Shown: positions 26,499-36,240, counted from the first letter of the stretch. The stretch is DNA of 64,000 nt from Halogeometricum rufum (GCF_900112175.1 NZ_FOYT01000006.1:62001-126000), one strand, 5' to 3'. The notes: generated by a model not told the origin, from the sequence alone. Numbers and translations: made by a program.

Positions 26499-28463
26499 TT
26501 ACGCTGCTACCGCGCGGCTTCGGTTCGCTCCGTACTGGATCACGACGTCACCGTTCGAGTAGACGACGCTGTCGGCGCCTCTGTCCCACCGGTACTCCTG
26601 CGAGGAGACGAACTCCGAGACGCGAACGTCGTCGTCGAACTCCGAGACGTTCAGGTCGACGAGCGTAGCCTGAAAGCCCTCGCCGCGGAACGCGGCGGCA
26701 GACATCACTGTCAGACCGGATTCCGAGAGCAACTGTCGCTCCGTATAGCTGGCTTTCAGCTTCCTGAACTGCCCGGACTCGTACGGTTTGTCGTACACGA
26801 CCGCGTACTCACGCAGGTAGGCGCGCAAGAGAGACCGACTGTACACGTTCTGAGACGGTTCCATGTGAGCGTAGACGAACTGTGTGGCGGTCACCTCCTG
26901 ATCGGAGAGGTACTCCTGCGGCGTCTTCTGGATGCCCGCGAGGTCCGTGATGTCGGGGTGCGTCGCCGCACTCGTTAGCATCGTCAAGACGAGCATCGCC
27001 GTCAGTAAGACGGCGACCGCAGAGCGAAGTCTCTTCGTTCGGTTCAGCGGAACGCCGTACTTGATTCCGATCGCTGGGACGATGACGAGGAACGGCAGCA
27101 CCATCAGCCGCCAGCGGTTGAACTCCGCGATACCCTCGAGCGGTATCCAGATCGGACTGGGGAAATACAGCGCGAAGGCCGGAAGCGACGCGAAGACGAT
27201 GAGCCGGTATCGCGTCTGCTCTATCATGTCCGTTCGAAGGAGCACCCAGAGACCCAGAGCCGCGAACGCTAACAGGAACGAGTAGTGGAGGCTGTCGACG
27301 AAGAACGGAACTGACCGCGCCAAGAGCGTCTCCAGCGAGGAGTACGAGCGAGCGAGATACGACACCGACGCGACGCCTCTGGCGGCGGGACTGGTGACGA
27401 GCACCCAGCCGATGACCTGTTGGAACATCCGCGTTACGATGGCCCAGTAGACGCCGAACATCAGACAGAACGTGGTGAAAAGCAGCGTCGTGTTCGAGTG
27501 GTGGGGCTCGCTCCGCCCGACCAGCCACCGTACCGTCAGATAACCGACCGGTACCGCTCCGACGACGATGGCCATCAGAACGCTCACGTGATGGGTTGCG
27601 ATCCACACGGCGAGTATCGGGACTGTAACGATAACGTCCCGGCTCGACCAGACGCCGCGGAACAGCAGGAACAGAAACAGCGCGTACAGCACGAAGCTCA
27701 TCGACTGATAGTGCGCGATTCGGCCGTAATGGAAGAAACTGATGTTGACGCTCGCGAGGACGATGCTGACGAGGCCGAGCGCCTGCGACGAACTCAGGTA
27801 TCGGACGAACAGGTAGAGCGCCAGGAGGGCGACCTGGAAGATCGCGATGACGAACACGGACATGAACACGCGGGGGTCGAGACCAGAGAACTGCATCCCG
27901 ACGCCGGAGACGACGTGAAACGCCGAGTACGAGAGGTACCGGGTGTCCGCGATGGCCTGTAACGACGCCCCGTCTCGCAGTAGTATCGAAACGGTCGTGT
28001 GAACCAGTGTATCAGCCGTGTTCACGTAGTACGCCACCGAGAACACCTGTGAAGCGAGCATCACAGCGGATGCCCCGCAGACGAGCGCGAGGTTCGCACG
28101 CGTCGAGGACGCCCCCTCGTCCAGAGCCACGGCCCGGAACAGGACGAGGACCAACACGACGGTCACGCCGAAGTAGAACACGATACCCGGACCGAAGACC
28201 GCTAGCACCGAGATACTGCCCAACAGGCCGAGTGTCGGGACTCTGGCGTCGGTTACGAGCGAGAACGTCTCTGTCCCCTCGCTCGTGCGTCCGATCGCCA
28301 GCAGAGCGTCAAACAACAGGAGAGCGACGACGACGTACAGACCCAACCCGACGAACCGCGGACGGCCGATTCTCGCTGCGAACCACAGCCCTACGACCAC
28401 GACAGGATGGGTCGCGACGAGGGCCACCCACAGAAGACGCTCCCGGAGACGGGCAGCCGACAT
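26499..28463 (-). CDS. Large polytopic membrane protein of the glycan locus, GT-C-like
   Basis: 654 residues from ATG at 28463; an in-frame start at 28532 adds 23 residues without hydrophobic match. About 13-15 membrane helices fill residues 5-475 and an extracytoplasmic alpha/beta domain of about 150 residues ends the protein. The loop YYVNTADTLVHTTVSILLRD after an early helix carries acidic residues as in GT-C glycosyltransferases or O-antigen-polymerase-like proteins, but no family signature is decisive. Its place upstream of a glycosyltransferase suggests transfer or polymerisation of a lipid-linked sugar. Confidence 0.7.
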   Translation of the reverse strand: MSAARLRERLLWVALVATHPVVVVGLWFAARIGRPRFVGLGLYVVVALLLFDALLAIGRTSEGTETFSLVTDARVPTLGLLGSISVLAVFGPGIVFYFGVTVVLVLVLFRAVALDEGASSTRANLALVCGASAVMLASQVFSVAYYVNTADTLVHTTVSILLRDGASLQAIADTRYLSYSAFHVVSGVGMQFSGLDPRVFMSVFVIAIFQVALLALYLFVRYLSSSQALGLVSIVLASVNISFFHYGRIAHYQSMSFVLYALFLFLLFRGVWSSRDVIVTVPILAVWIATHHVSVLMAIVVGAVPVGYLTVRWLVGRSEPHHSNTTLLFTTFCLMFGVYWAIVTRMFQQVIGWVLVTSPAARGVASVSYLARSYSSLETLLARSVPFFVDSLHYSFLLAFAALGLWVLLRTDMIEQTRYRLIVFASLPAFALYFPSPIWIPLEGIAEFNRWRLMVLPFLVIVPAIGIKYGVPLNRTKRLRSAVAVLLTAMLVLTMLTSAATHPDITDLAGIQKTPQEYLSDQEVTATQFVYAHMEPSQNVYSRSLLRAYLREYAVVYDKPYESGQFRKLKASYTERQLLSESGLTVMSAAAFRGEGFQATLVDLNVSEFDDDVRVSEFVSSQEYRWDRGADSVVYSNGDVVIQYGANRSRAVAA

Positions 28464-28683
28464 ACTGTATTCGACCCCGCACGAATTGAAATAGCTTTCG
28501 CCGACGAAGCCGACCTGAGCGGACGCGGGCACCGACTCGGCACGCGGACCGACCGGCGGCCGGCGCGTCTCGGTGTCCTGCTATCTGAGATGTTCCGGTG
28601 ACCGGACGACGAGGGCGCCTCGTCGGTGGAGCCGCCAAGGTCGGCGTTCAGGAGCGCTCGCGACGTTGGCCTTCTGTTCGTTA

Positions 28684-28691
28684 TCTATAAG
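28684..28691 (+). promoter_or_regulatory. TATA box upstream of the 28.8-kb glycosyltransferase
   Basis: TCTATAAG is centred about 33 bases before an ATG at 28721 and about 140 bases before the glycosyltransferase ATG at 28828, implying a leader with a 36-codon open frame. Confidence 0.45.
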
Positions 28692-28720
28692 AAGCGATAC
28701 CACGTCTTGACACGACAGAG

Positions 28721-28831
28721 ATGTTCCGAGTTCGTCACGTCGAGTTCAGGAGCCGGCGCGCCTCGCGCGTTCTCTCGTCGACTTGCCGCCGCACGGCGAC
28801 GACCGCCGCCCGACCCACCATCGACGAATGA
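28721..28831 (+). CDS. Possible leader mini-ORF overlapping the 28.8-kb glycosyltransferase start
   Basis: ATG 28721 opens an Arg-rich 36-residue frame (MFRVRHVEFRSRRASRVLSS at its start) that ends in TGA 28829-28831, overlapping the glycosyltransferase ATG at 28828 as ATGA. It begins close after the TATA box. No ribosome-binding site precedes the glycosyltransferase ATG, so reinitiation is a reasonable idea. No homology recognised; it could be chance in GC-rich sequence. Confidence 0.3.
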   Translation: MFRVRHVEFRSRRASRVLSSTCRRTATTAARPTIDE

Positions 28832-29997
28832 TCGTCGCCGTGTTCGCGGCCGTGTTTTGGCTCTCCGCGTTCTTGCTCGTCCACATCTACTTTCTGTATC
28901 CCGGAATACTGGCGGTCGCGGGGTCGATCATCGATCGATCGACGGCGCCGAATCGAGGCGAGGGCGAACTCCCGACCGTCTCGCTGGTTATCGCCGCGTA
29001 CAACGAGGAGGACATCATCGAAGAGAAGATTCGGAACTCGCTGCAGTTAGAGTACCTCGACGACAAATTCGAGATAGTCGTCTTCTCCGACGCATCGTCC
29101 GACGGGACCGACAGCATCGTCCGGTCGTACGCAGACGAGGGGGTCCGTCTCGAACGGATCGAAGGCCGTGTCGGGAAGACGGAGTGTCAGAACAGGGTCG
29201 CAGAACGGCTCACGAGCGATATCATCGTCTTCTCCGACGCGAACAGCATGTACGAACCCGACGCGATCGGGCATCTGGTCGAAGCGTTCGGTCCTGATGT
29301 GGGGTGCGTCGTCGGCGAACTCTGCTACCAGCAGAACGGGGTCGAGGCGGAGTCGGTCTACTGGCGGTTCGAGAAACTGATAAAGCGACTCGAACCGACC
29401 GTGAGTTCCATCGTCGGAGCGAACGGGGCGATATACGCGGTCAGACGGTCCTCCTACGTTCCGCTTCCGTCCGACCAGATCAGCGACTTCGCCGAACCGT
29501 TGGCAATCGTACGGCGAGGGGAGCGAGTCGAGTACACGTCCGAAGCGCGGGCGTGGGAGAACCCGGGGGCGACCATCGGCTCCGAGCTGTCCCGCCGAAT
29601 TCGAATCTCGACTCGGTCGTGGCACACGCTCCTCGACTATACGTCGCTTCTGAACCCGTTCCGGTATCCGTTGTTCAGTTTCCAGCTCGCCTCTCACCAC
29701 GTGATTCGGTGGCTCAACCCGCTGCTGTTGATCGCAATCGCCGTCACCAACGTCGCGCTGGTCGCCACCACCGACAATCCGCTGTACGTCCTCGCGCTGT
29801 CCGGACAGGTCGGATTCTACGCGCTCGCGGTCACGGGCGGGCTGTTGGACCGGTTCGGCCGCTCGAATCCGATCGTGACGTACGTTCCCTACTACTTCTG
29901 TGCGCTCAACTATAGCCTGCTCGCCGCGCTCTGGAACGTCGTCCGCAACCGTAACTTCGTCACGTGGGAGACCGACTCGCGGTCGAGTTCGGACTGA
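28828..29997 (+). CDS. Membrane-bound family 2 glycosyltransferase (processive type)
   Basis: 389 residues from ATG at 28828. An N-terminal helix (about 2-25) is followed by the GT-A domain: VSLVIAAYNEEDIIEEKI, VVFSDASSDGTDSIV, IIVFSDANSMYEPDAI and, where cellulose or hyaluronan synthases have QxxRW, the sequence RIRISTRSW. Three further helices close the protein (about 295-375). Such enzymes polymerise or add sugars at the membrane. The layout resembles the BcsA/NodC/HasA clan, yet the length fits single-sugar transferases too. Confidence 0.87.
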   Translation: MIVAVFAAVFWLSAFLLVHIYFLYPGILAVAGSIIDRSTAPNRGEGELPTVSLVIAAYNEEDIIEEKIRNSLQLEYLDDKFEIVVFSDASSDGTDSIVRSYADEGVRLERIEGRVGKTECQNRVAERLTSDIIVFSDANSMYEPDAIGHLVEAFGPDVGCVVGELCYQQNGVEAESVYWRFEKLIKRLEPTVSSIVGANGAIYAVRRSSYVPLPSDQISDFAEPLAIVRRGERVEYTSEARAWENPGATIGSELSRRIRISTRSWHTLLDYTSLLNPFRYPLFSFQLASHHVIRWLNPLLLIAIAVTNVALVATTDNPLYVLALSGQVGFYALAVTGGLLDRFGRSNPIVTYVPYYFCALNYSLLAALWNVVRNRNFVTWETDSRSSSD

Positions 29998-30097
29998 CCG
30001 AGCGCGGGCTCGGAGTGGCTACCACCGTCACTTCCGGTGTTGCCGCGATACGTGCCAGCGTTCGTCTCTCGCCGGATGCCCCGTGGTTGGCGCTGGG

Positions 30098-31105
30098 TTA
30101 GTTCGCAGTCGTGACGTTCACCCAGAGGTGGGCGCGTCGGTACGCGTTCGCGGCGCTCGGATCGGCCGGGACGTCTCCGCGGTACAGTAAGAACTGCAAC
30201 CGAAGCCGGTCGCCGACGAGCGTCGGGGTGACCACCCGTGGTCGTTCGACGGACCCATTCGACGCCAACGTCACCTCGAAGCGGTCCAGTCGCTCCTCTT
30301 CGGTGACCGCCATGCCCTCCCCGTCGGACTGTAGCCGCTGTAACCGTACTAAGACGGTGTAGCGCGTTCGCTCGTGTTCGTGGTTTCGAACGCCGACGAC
30401 GAGTGACCGGCTCTCGGTAGCCGTCAGTTCCGTCGGGTAGTCGTCGGTGACCAGCGTCCCGTCGTCAGCTCGCGTCAAGAGGTACAGTTCGGTGTACTGT
30501 TCGCCAGACGGATTGTCGACGGCAGCGTACCCGACACTGGCAGTCGCAAGGAGGAGTGCGACCGCGAGCAAAACGTTCAGTGCCGACTCCCCTCGCGTCT
30601 CGCGCGAGAGGAAGTCCTCTCTGATCGACCGATACCAGTCGCCGGTCGGTGCAGAGAACCGTCGAGCGGGCGGGAGGTCGAACCGCCGACTCGCTGCCAG
30701 TACGACGCAGACGACGGTGAACAGGCCGAGTGCGACGAGCATCGGCACCACTCGGAATCCCTGCCCGAGGAAGTCGAGAACGTACGCGACGATAGGGACG
30801 AGAGCGATGCTGCTCCCGAGCGAGAGCGTGAGCCGTTCCAAGTCGGTCGGGTGTCGTCGCGGAGTGCTCATCGGGTCTCGGTCTGCCCGCGGCGACTCCG
30901 GGAACAAGGCGGAGACGAAGGCGTAGCCGGGGACGAACAGGAGGAAGGGAAGCGACACGACCGCTCGAATCCACGTCTCGCGAATCACCGGAAGCGACAC
31001 GACGGCGGCAGTCACCGCGAGCAAGACGAGAGAGGCGGCCAGATCGCCGGGGAGTCGACGTAGCTGTGAGGGGACGTACGGTCGTAATCGGTCCCGAATC
31101 GACAT
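30098..31105 (-). CDS. DUF1616 membrane protein, copy 1
   Basis: 335 residues. Two N-terminal helices with FLLFVPGYAFVSALFPES (the DUF1616 mark), two more helices (about 95-140), a fifth helix (about 178-196) and then an extracytoplasmic beta domain of about 130 residues ending HLWVNVTTAN. The beta domain is paralogous to the protein at 61996 (LTRADDGTLVTDDYP here). DUF1616 proteins are common in archaeal glycan loci; function unknown. An AT-rich element around 31129-31136 lies close before the ATG, suggesting its own leaderless promoter. Confidence 0.85.
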   Translation of the reverse strand: MSIRDRLRPYVPSQLRRLPGDLAASLVLLAVTAAVVSLPVIRETWIRAVVSLPFLLFVPGYAFVSALFPESPRADRDPMSTPRRHPTDLERLTLSLGSSIALVPIVAYVLDFLGQGFRVVPMLVALGLFTVVCVVLAASRRFDLPPARRFSAPTGDWYRSIREDFLSRETRGESALNVLLAVALLLATASVGYAAVDNPSGEQYTELYLLTRADDGTLVTDDYPTELTATESRSLVVGVRNHEHERTRYTVLVRLQRLQSDGEGMAVTEEERLDRFEVTLASNGSVERPRVVTPTLVGDRLRLQFLLYRGDVPADPSAANAYRRAHLWVNVTTAN

Positions 31106-31157
31106 ATAGGACTACTCACGTGACGGAGATAAAAATAGCTCGGGGGAAAGCGAGCCC

Positions 31158-31430
31158 TCAGAGCAGACCACTGAGCTCCGCCGCGACCAGTCTCACGACG
31201 AGGTAGCCGAAGAAGAGCAGTCCGAGCGCAATCGGCCACTTGAGTCGCGCGCGCCAGCGAGGCGTGACGTTGACGGGTGCCGTCGCGAGCGTCAACAGCA
31301 TGAACCCGATGAGCGAGACCAGTACGAACAGTTCGAGCGTGAACGCACCCACGAACGTTAGGCCGAGGATCGAAGCCAGCATCCAGGCTATCTGGCCGTT
31401 GACGAACCGCTGACGCCGCGTCGTCGCCAT
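31158..31430 (-). CDS. Small three-helix membrane protein
   Basis: 90 residues: a short basic N-terminus (MATTRRQRFVNG) and about three membrane helices (about 13-35, 37-52, 66-86). It lies 52 bases upstream of the DUF1616 gene in the same direction, though that gene seems to have its own TATA box. No named family recognised. Confidence 0.6.
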   Translation of the reverse strand: MATTRRQRFVNGQIAWMLASILGLTFVGAFTLELFVLVSLIGFMLLTLATAPVNVTPRWRARLKWPIALGLLFFGYLVVRLVAAELSGLL

Positions 31431-31598
31431 GCTTCTTCTATCTCTCTTCTCCGTGTTAAACTGTCTGCCTTTCAGAGAGAGTGGTAGGTACCAGCGGACG
31501 TGACAGTCGACGTCGGTGTGCTACGTATCGAACGCGGCAGACCGGGCCCGAGACTGCCGAGGGCGCGCACAGCCAGACGGCAGACCGTCACACTCCCC

Positions 31599-32771
31599 CT
31601 ACGAGTCCCACGATCGCCAGAACGCGGTTTTAGAGCGGTCGATATTCGGTATCTCGATCAGCCGGGAGGCGCTGTCTCCCGACGAGAGCGTCGGAAACAC
31701 GTTCTTCGGTTCGTAGTCCCACTCTGCCCGCTGGAGTCCGGAGACGGACATCGGCTCCGAACCCATCCTGGTGAACGGGTACGCAGCGAGGAGCAGAGCC
31801 TTCTCGTCGCCCGCGCCGAACTCGCCTTCGTCGGACCAGTCGGTAGACTGGAGTGGGTTTCCCCACTTCCAGTGTTCCTTACTCATCATGTACTCGTCGA
31901 GTGGACTGGGAACTCTGTTCTCCACCTCTTCTTCGGTGATCGTGTACCCACCTCGGCTGTGGTCGAGAACCGTCGCGAGTCGGGTGAGCGCGACGTACGC
32001 GCTCCACCCGGAGTTCTGAACGTTGTAGCCGCTCTGCTCGTTGATGTCGGCGACCTGTTCGTGCCAGTAGACGACCAGCGAATCCGCTATCGACGGGTCC
32101 GTAAGGTACGCGTCGGCGACGGTGCAGACGTCTCCACCGACCGCCACGACCAGCGGATTCTCGGGCGAGGCGTTCCTCGCCTCTTCGACGATGAGGTCCG
32201 TCCCCGCGGACCCGATCGCGTCCGTGTCCTCGACCCGGCCGGAGGACGGCTTCTCGTGATGGTCGAAGACCCCGAACTCCGGCGACGGGAGGTTCTCCAT
32301 CCCGCTCTCGACCGCCATCCGATACGTCTTCTCGTGGTTCGTGACGTACTCCTCCCGGTGGCGCTCGTACTTCGTCTCGTTCTTCCACACCTCCCGGGGG
32401 TATCCGAGGAGGAACCCCCGCAGGTCCACGGTGTCGGAGTCCGCCATCGCCAGTGCCAACTCGCCCATGTAGTTGTCGGTGCTCTGGTCGTTCAGCTGTA
32501 CGAACGGGTTCGAGGAATCGACGTCGAGCGGATTCGGGAGGTTCTCGTAGCCGGGGTACTCGCCCGCGTCGTCGACCGGAGTGTCGGTCGCCGTCGCGGT
32601 CGATTCGGGCTCCGGTGTCTGCGTGGGGGACCGCCGCTGTTCGGTAGCCGTCGTCCCGCGTTCGGTGTCGGTTCCCGAACGCGGTTGCGACCCACATCCT
32701 GCCAGACCGGCCAGTAACACCGATAGCTTCAGAAACGACCGTCGCTCGTAGTCACGTCGATCCTCGGGCAC
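31599..32771 (-). CDS. Tat lipoprotein with nucleoside-hydrolase-like domain
   Basis: 390 residues from GTG at 32771. This start is chosen because the Tat motif (ERRSFLKLSVLLAGLAGC, with the lipobox at its end) follows directly, while a longer frame would run across the promoter of the divergent gene. After a Thr/Pro/Glu spacer the body has the alpha/beta fold of inosine-uridine nucleoside hydrolases: LNDQSTDNYMGELALAMA, then GTDLIVEEARNASPENPLVV and AVGGDVCTVADAYLTDPSIA. The metal-binding DTDxGxDD signature is not intact, so catalysis is doubtful. It may bind a sugar or nucleoside outside the cell. Confidence 0.72.
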   Translation of the reverse strand: MPEDRRDYERRSFLKLSVLLAGLAGCGSQPRSGTDTERGTTATEQRRSPTQTPEPESTATATDTPVDDAGEYPGYENLPNPLDVDSSNPFVQLNDQSTDNYMGELALAMADSDTVDLRGFLLGYPREVWKNETKYERHREEYVTNHEKTYRMAVESGMENLPSPEFGVFDHHEKPSSGRVEDTDAIGSAGTDLIVEEARNASPENPLVVAVGGDVCTVADAYLTDPSIADSLVVYWHEQVADINEQSGYNVQNSGWSAYVALTRLATVLDHSRGGYTITEEEVENRVPSPLDEYMMSKEHWKWGNPLQSTDWSDEGEFGAGDEKALLLAAYPFTRMGSEPMSVSGLQRAEWDYEPKNVFPTLSSGDSASRLIEIPNIDRSKTAFWRSWDS

Positions 32772-32975
32772 GTGTTCCGATCGTACCTGATTCGATGAAA
32801 AACTGTCGTAGCGGATGGGCGCAGTGCGTACTGACCACCCCCATCCCCGTTTCTCACGATGCAGAGGCGGGAGATGCGGGGGCGGTGAAACCGCGGGCGG
32901 ACCGCAGTCGTCCGATCGTCGTGCGACGACCGCCGTACCAGCCACCGTTCTCTGCGGCGGCGACGATCCATACAA

Positions 32976-32986
32976 AAATTTAAAGT
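32976..32986 (+). promoter_or_regulatory. TATA box of the mutase-like gene
   Basis: AAATTTAAAGT lies about 28 bases before the ATG at 33010, as for a leaderless transcript. Confidence 0.55.
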
Positions 32987-33009
32987 TCTCTTCCACCGAG
33001 TCCTGTTCT

Positions 33010-34251
33010 ATGGGTGTCACAATTATCGGCGCAGGAGTCGCCGGCTGCACCACCGGATACCTTCTCAGCCAGAACGGATACGACGTTACGATCGTCGAGA
33101 AGGACGCCGTGGGCGGCCTGCTGCGCGAGATCGAGTTCGACACCGGTTACCACTGCGACTCCGCCCCGCACCTCCTCTTCTACGACGAGGAGGAGGAAGC
33201 CGTCGTCGGCGAGTTGTTCTCGGAGTTCACCGACCTGGAGCGACACGACTTCTACGCGAAGACCTATCCGACGGGGACGCTGGAAGAGCCCCACGATTAC
33301 CCCGTCTCCCGGGCGAACATCGACAGATGGGACGACGGCGATCGGATCCGGGAGGAACTCGAAAACGCCGAGGGCAAGACGGACGCTGATTACTTCGACC
33401 AGTACATGCTCAAGCAGGTCGGCCCGACGCTGTACGAGCGATACAACGAGAACTACACCGAGAAGCACTGGGGCGTCGAACCGTCGCGTATCACGGGCGA
33501 CTGGTTCGACTTCAAGATCAGCTTCCCCGACGACGAGGACTCGTTCTTCGACGGCGGGGCGTTCTACCCCGACGAGAAGTACACGTCGGTCCTGAAGGAG
33601 ATGATCGAGGACTGCGACGTCGTCTTCGACGGAGTGAGCGGCCTCGAGACGGACGGCGACCGGATTCTCGCGCTCGAAACCGAGAGCGGGCAGCGTCTGG
33701 AAGACGACCTGTTCGTCAGCACCATCGACCCGAGTTTCCTCGTGGACGACATCGACGTGTCGCTGAACTATCGAAGCATGGTCATCCTCGGTGCCCACGT
33801 CGAGGCGTCAGAACGCCTCTTCCCGTCGCACGTGAACTGGGGGTACTTCCCGAACGACTACGAGTTCACTCGAATCACCGACTACGACTTCACGCCGCAG
33901 TCGATACCCGAGGGCGAGTACATTCTGACCGTCGAGTTCCCGTGTTTCGTCGGCGACGACCTCTGGTCGAGAGACGCGGAGTGGTTCGACGACTACCTGC
34001 TCTCGTTCCTCGACGAACAGGGAGTCGACGCGACGGTTCTCGACTCGGAGGCGCGGCGCGCACCCCGTGCGTATCCGCTGCCGGTCGAAGAGGAGATTCA
34101 GAAATTCGAGCTCATCAACGGTCAGGTCAGCGAGTACGAGAACATGCACAACCTCGGCCGAGTGAGTACGTACGAGTACATCTGGATCAAAGACATCGTG
34201 CAGCAGGCGTACGAGACGGTCGAGGAAATCACGGCCGCGGTGGCGCAGTGA
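33010..34251 (+). CDS. UDP-galactopyranose-mutase-like flavoprotein
   Basis: 413 residues from ATG at 33010. The FAD motif VTIIGAGVAGCTTGYLLSQ is followed by VTIVEKDAVGGLLREI and TGYHCDSAPHLLF, matching the place of the H.YGPH.FH region of UDP-galactopyranose mutases. YNENYTEKHWGVEPSRI in the middle and the C-terminal AYPLPVEEEIQ and NLGRVSTYEYIWIKD also resemble the family. The mutase converts UDP-galactopyranose to the furanose form. A related protoporphyrinogen-oxidase-type amine oxidase cannot be excluded. It precedes the sulfatase-fold gene by 30 bases, probably one operon. Confidence 0.72.
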   Translation: MGVTIIGAGVAGCTTGYLLSQNGYDVTIVEKDAVGGLLREIEFDTGYHCDSAPHLLFYDEEEEAVVGELFSEFTDLERHDFYAKTYPTGTLEEPHDYPVSRANIDRWDDGDRIREELENAEGKTDADYFDQYMLKQVGPTLYERYNENYTEKHWGVEPSRITGDWFDFKISFPDDEDSFFDGGAFYPDEKYTSVLKEMIEDCDVVFDGVSGLETDGDRILALETESGQRLEDDLFVSTIDPSFLVDDIDVSLNYRSMVILGAHVEASERLFPSHVNWGYFPNDYEFTRITDYDFTPQSIPEGEYILTVEFPCFVGDDLWSRDAEWFDDYLLSFLDEQGVDATVLDSEARRAPRAYPLPVEEEIQKFELINGQVSEYENMHNLGRVSTYEYIWIKDIVQQAYETVEEITAAVAQ

Positions 34252-34281
34252 GCGTCATCGAACGGCGACAACCTGCCTAGC

Positions 34282-35688
34282 ATGAGATCCGACGACGTTG
34301 TCAACTCGGTGCGGTCGTGGATGGACGAGGAGACGTACGAGCGGATTCGAGCACGGGTTTCTCCGCTGTACCGGACCGCGAAATACGACGTGGTCCAACC
34401 GGTGCAGAACCGGCTCCGATTCAGACGGCGACTGCGCGAGACTCCGGAACATCGGATAGACGACCGTGACGTGCTGATCGTCGCCGTAGACTGCCTCCGT
34501 AACGACCACCTCTCACGTGCAGGGTACGACCGCGAGACGACACCGTTTCTCGACGGCTTGCCGGGATACTCCCCCAACTGCGTCTCGGCGGCACCGTGGA
34601 CGTATTCGTCCGTTCCGTCGATATTGACGGGACAGTACCCACACAACCACGGCGCAGCGTACGATCAAGAACTGCGAAACCAGAGCGTCAACAACCCGCC
34701 GGCGACGATACGCGACGACGTGTACGCGCTGCCGGAACTGCTCGCGAAGGCGGGATACGACACGTACTTCGCCAGCGCTATCGTCACCGCCGAACTACCC
34801 CTCCGCGGGCGATTCGAGCGGTCGTCAGTCGAGCACGACGCACCCGCGGACGAACTCGTCGACGGCTTCCTCGACTGGTGGGATTCGACCGACGAGAGCC
34901 GATTCGGCTACCTCCAGCTCGGTGATTTGCACTCGCCGCTGCACCGGCCGGCGAACGCGCCCTTCGGCGAGGTCGAGGACGTGCCGGACGTCGAACGATG
35001 GGACTTCACCACGCGGACCGACCCGCAAGAGGAGTTCGAGACGTACCGACGAGAACGAATCCGTCTGTACGACACCGTGCTTCGATTCGTAGACGAGGAA
35101 CTCCGACGGTTGTTCGACGCTCTCGCGGCGCGGAGCGACCTCGACGACACACTGATCGTCGTCACGAGCGACCACGGCGAGGAGTTCTGGGAGCGAGTCG
35201 AACTCGAGCGACGCCACTTCCACGACCCGCGCGGCGTCTACGGCACCGGTCACGGCCACGCGCTCGTCCCCGAGGTACTGTTCGTTCCGCTGATTCTCGC
35301 AGGAGGATGGGAGCACGCGACCGACGAACTCGTCTCGACGACCGACATCGTCCCCACGGTGCTCTCGGAACTCGGCCTCGACGACGACTCGCTCTCGACG
35401 TGCGACGGCGTCCCCATCGACCGACTTCCGGCCGAGAGAGCGGTCCTCTCGGAGGAGATCGCGTACGGATACGACCAACAGGCAGTCGTCCGTGACTCTC
35501 ACCTCCTCATCGACTCGCCGCACGAATCAGAGTCGGTCGTACTGAACACCGACGAAGACCGCCTCGTCGAAGACCCCGAAATCGAGGCCGAACTCCGCTC
35601 GTTCCTCACCGACGACAAACACGTCGGTGACCCCTCGACACTGGATTCCCGAACGCAGGACCAACTGGCCGACCTCGGCTACCTCTGA
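34282..35688 (+). CDS. Sulfatase-family hydrolase
   Basis: 468 residues. Metal-binding residues start with DVLIVAVDCLRNDHLS, the nucleophile region is TYSSVPSILTGQYPHNHGA, and IVVTSDHGEEFWE and GTGHGHALVPEV complete the site. The canonical CxPSR of formylglycine sulfatases reads SSVPSI here, so a Ser-type, cofactor-independent nucleophile or another ester hydrolase or transferase activity is likely. The C-terminus QLADLGYL matches that of the phosphatase-fold protein at 6440. No signal peptide; a helical N-terminal extension of about 60 residues. Operonic with the mutase-like gene. Confidence 0.85.
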   Translation: MRSDDVVNSVRSWMDEETYERIRARVSPLYRTAKYDVVQPVQNRLRFRRRLRETPEHRIDDRDVLIVAVDCLRNDHLSRAGYDRETTPFLDGLPGYSPNCVSAAPWTYSSVPSILTGQYPHNHGAAYDQELRNQSVNNPPATIRDDVYALPELLAKAGYDTYFASAIVTAELPLRGRFERSSVEHDAPADELVDGFLDWWDSTDESRFGYLQLGDLHSPLHRPANAPFGEVEDVPDVERWDFTTRTDPQEEFETYRRERIRLYDTVLRFVDEELRRLFDALAARSDLDDTLIVVTSDHGEEFWERVELERRHFHDPRGVYGTGHGHALVPEVLFVPLILAGGWEHATDELVSTTDIVPTVLSELGLDDDSLSTCDGVPIDRLPAERAVLSEEIAYGYDQQAVVRDSHLLIDSPHESESVVLNTDEDRLVEDPEIEAELRSFLTDDKHVGDPSTLDSRTQDQLADLGYL

Positions 35689-35887
35689 CGGTCCGGCGAC
35701 GGACGAACAGCGGTTCCCGCGTCGCACGGTCTGCCCTCACTGCCCCGCCACGGTGGAGACCGGCGCTCGGCAGGGACTCTGAGGCCGGGTGTCGGCGCCG
35801 ACCGTAACGGACGCACAGTGAGTGACGAGAGGAACCCGACTGTCGTCATCGGCACCCGCGAAGTTTGACTCGGAGTTCGACGCGTCT

Positions 35888-35926
35888 GGCGGTGATTGAC
35901 CGCCGTGATGCCGCTAGAGACGGCAT
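35888..35926. repeat. Two tandem hairpins
   Basis: GGCGGT-gattg-ACCGCC (35888-35904) is followed three bases later by ATGCCG-ctagaga-CGGCAT (35908-35926). Both stems are perfect 6-bp pairs. There is no T-tract after them, so they are not a typical archaeal terminator. They could be part of a structured RNA or a palindromic end of an IS200/IS605-type element. Confidence 0.5.
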
Positions 35927-36240
35927 TCGCCCGGCTGTCGTCATACGATCACGAATACTGACTAGTTTCAGAGTAGGGACATGATAACTCGATAAGAGTA
36001 TTAGTAAGAAACCATTGAACGATTGATTCGTCACCCCCCGGACAGCGTACCTGGTCTACACGACATCACCTAGTCCGTTTGGCATATCTAGAACTGCGTC
36101 CGGTGATTTCACCACGCTTAAAACTCCTAAGACCGCGCTTGGGTACTCTCTCAGCCACATTTCGCAGCCCTCGTGGGCGACGAGACAGGCGGGCCGGGAG
36201 ACAGAACTAATCCACGAGATAAATCGACACTTGCGGTCTA

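Noticed and set aside
35846-36034. 62-codon frame on the minus strand in the 880-base gap
   Set aside because: The peptide is basic and hydrophobic without family match, there is no TATA box at the right distance, and the haloarchaeal acidic bias is absent.
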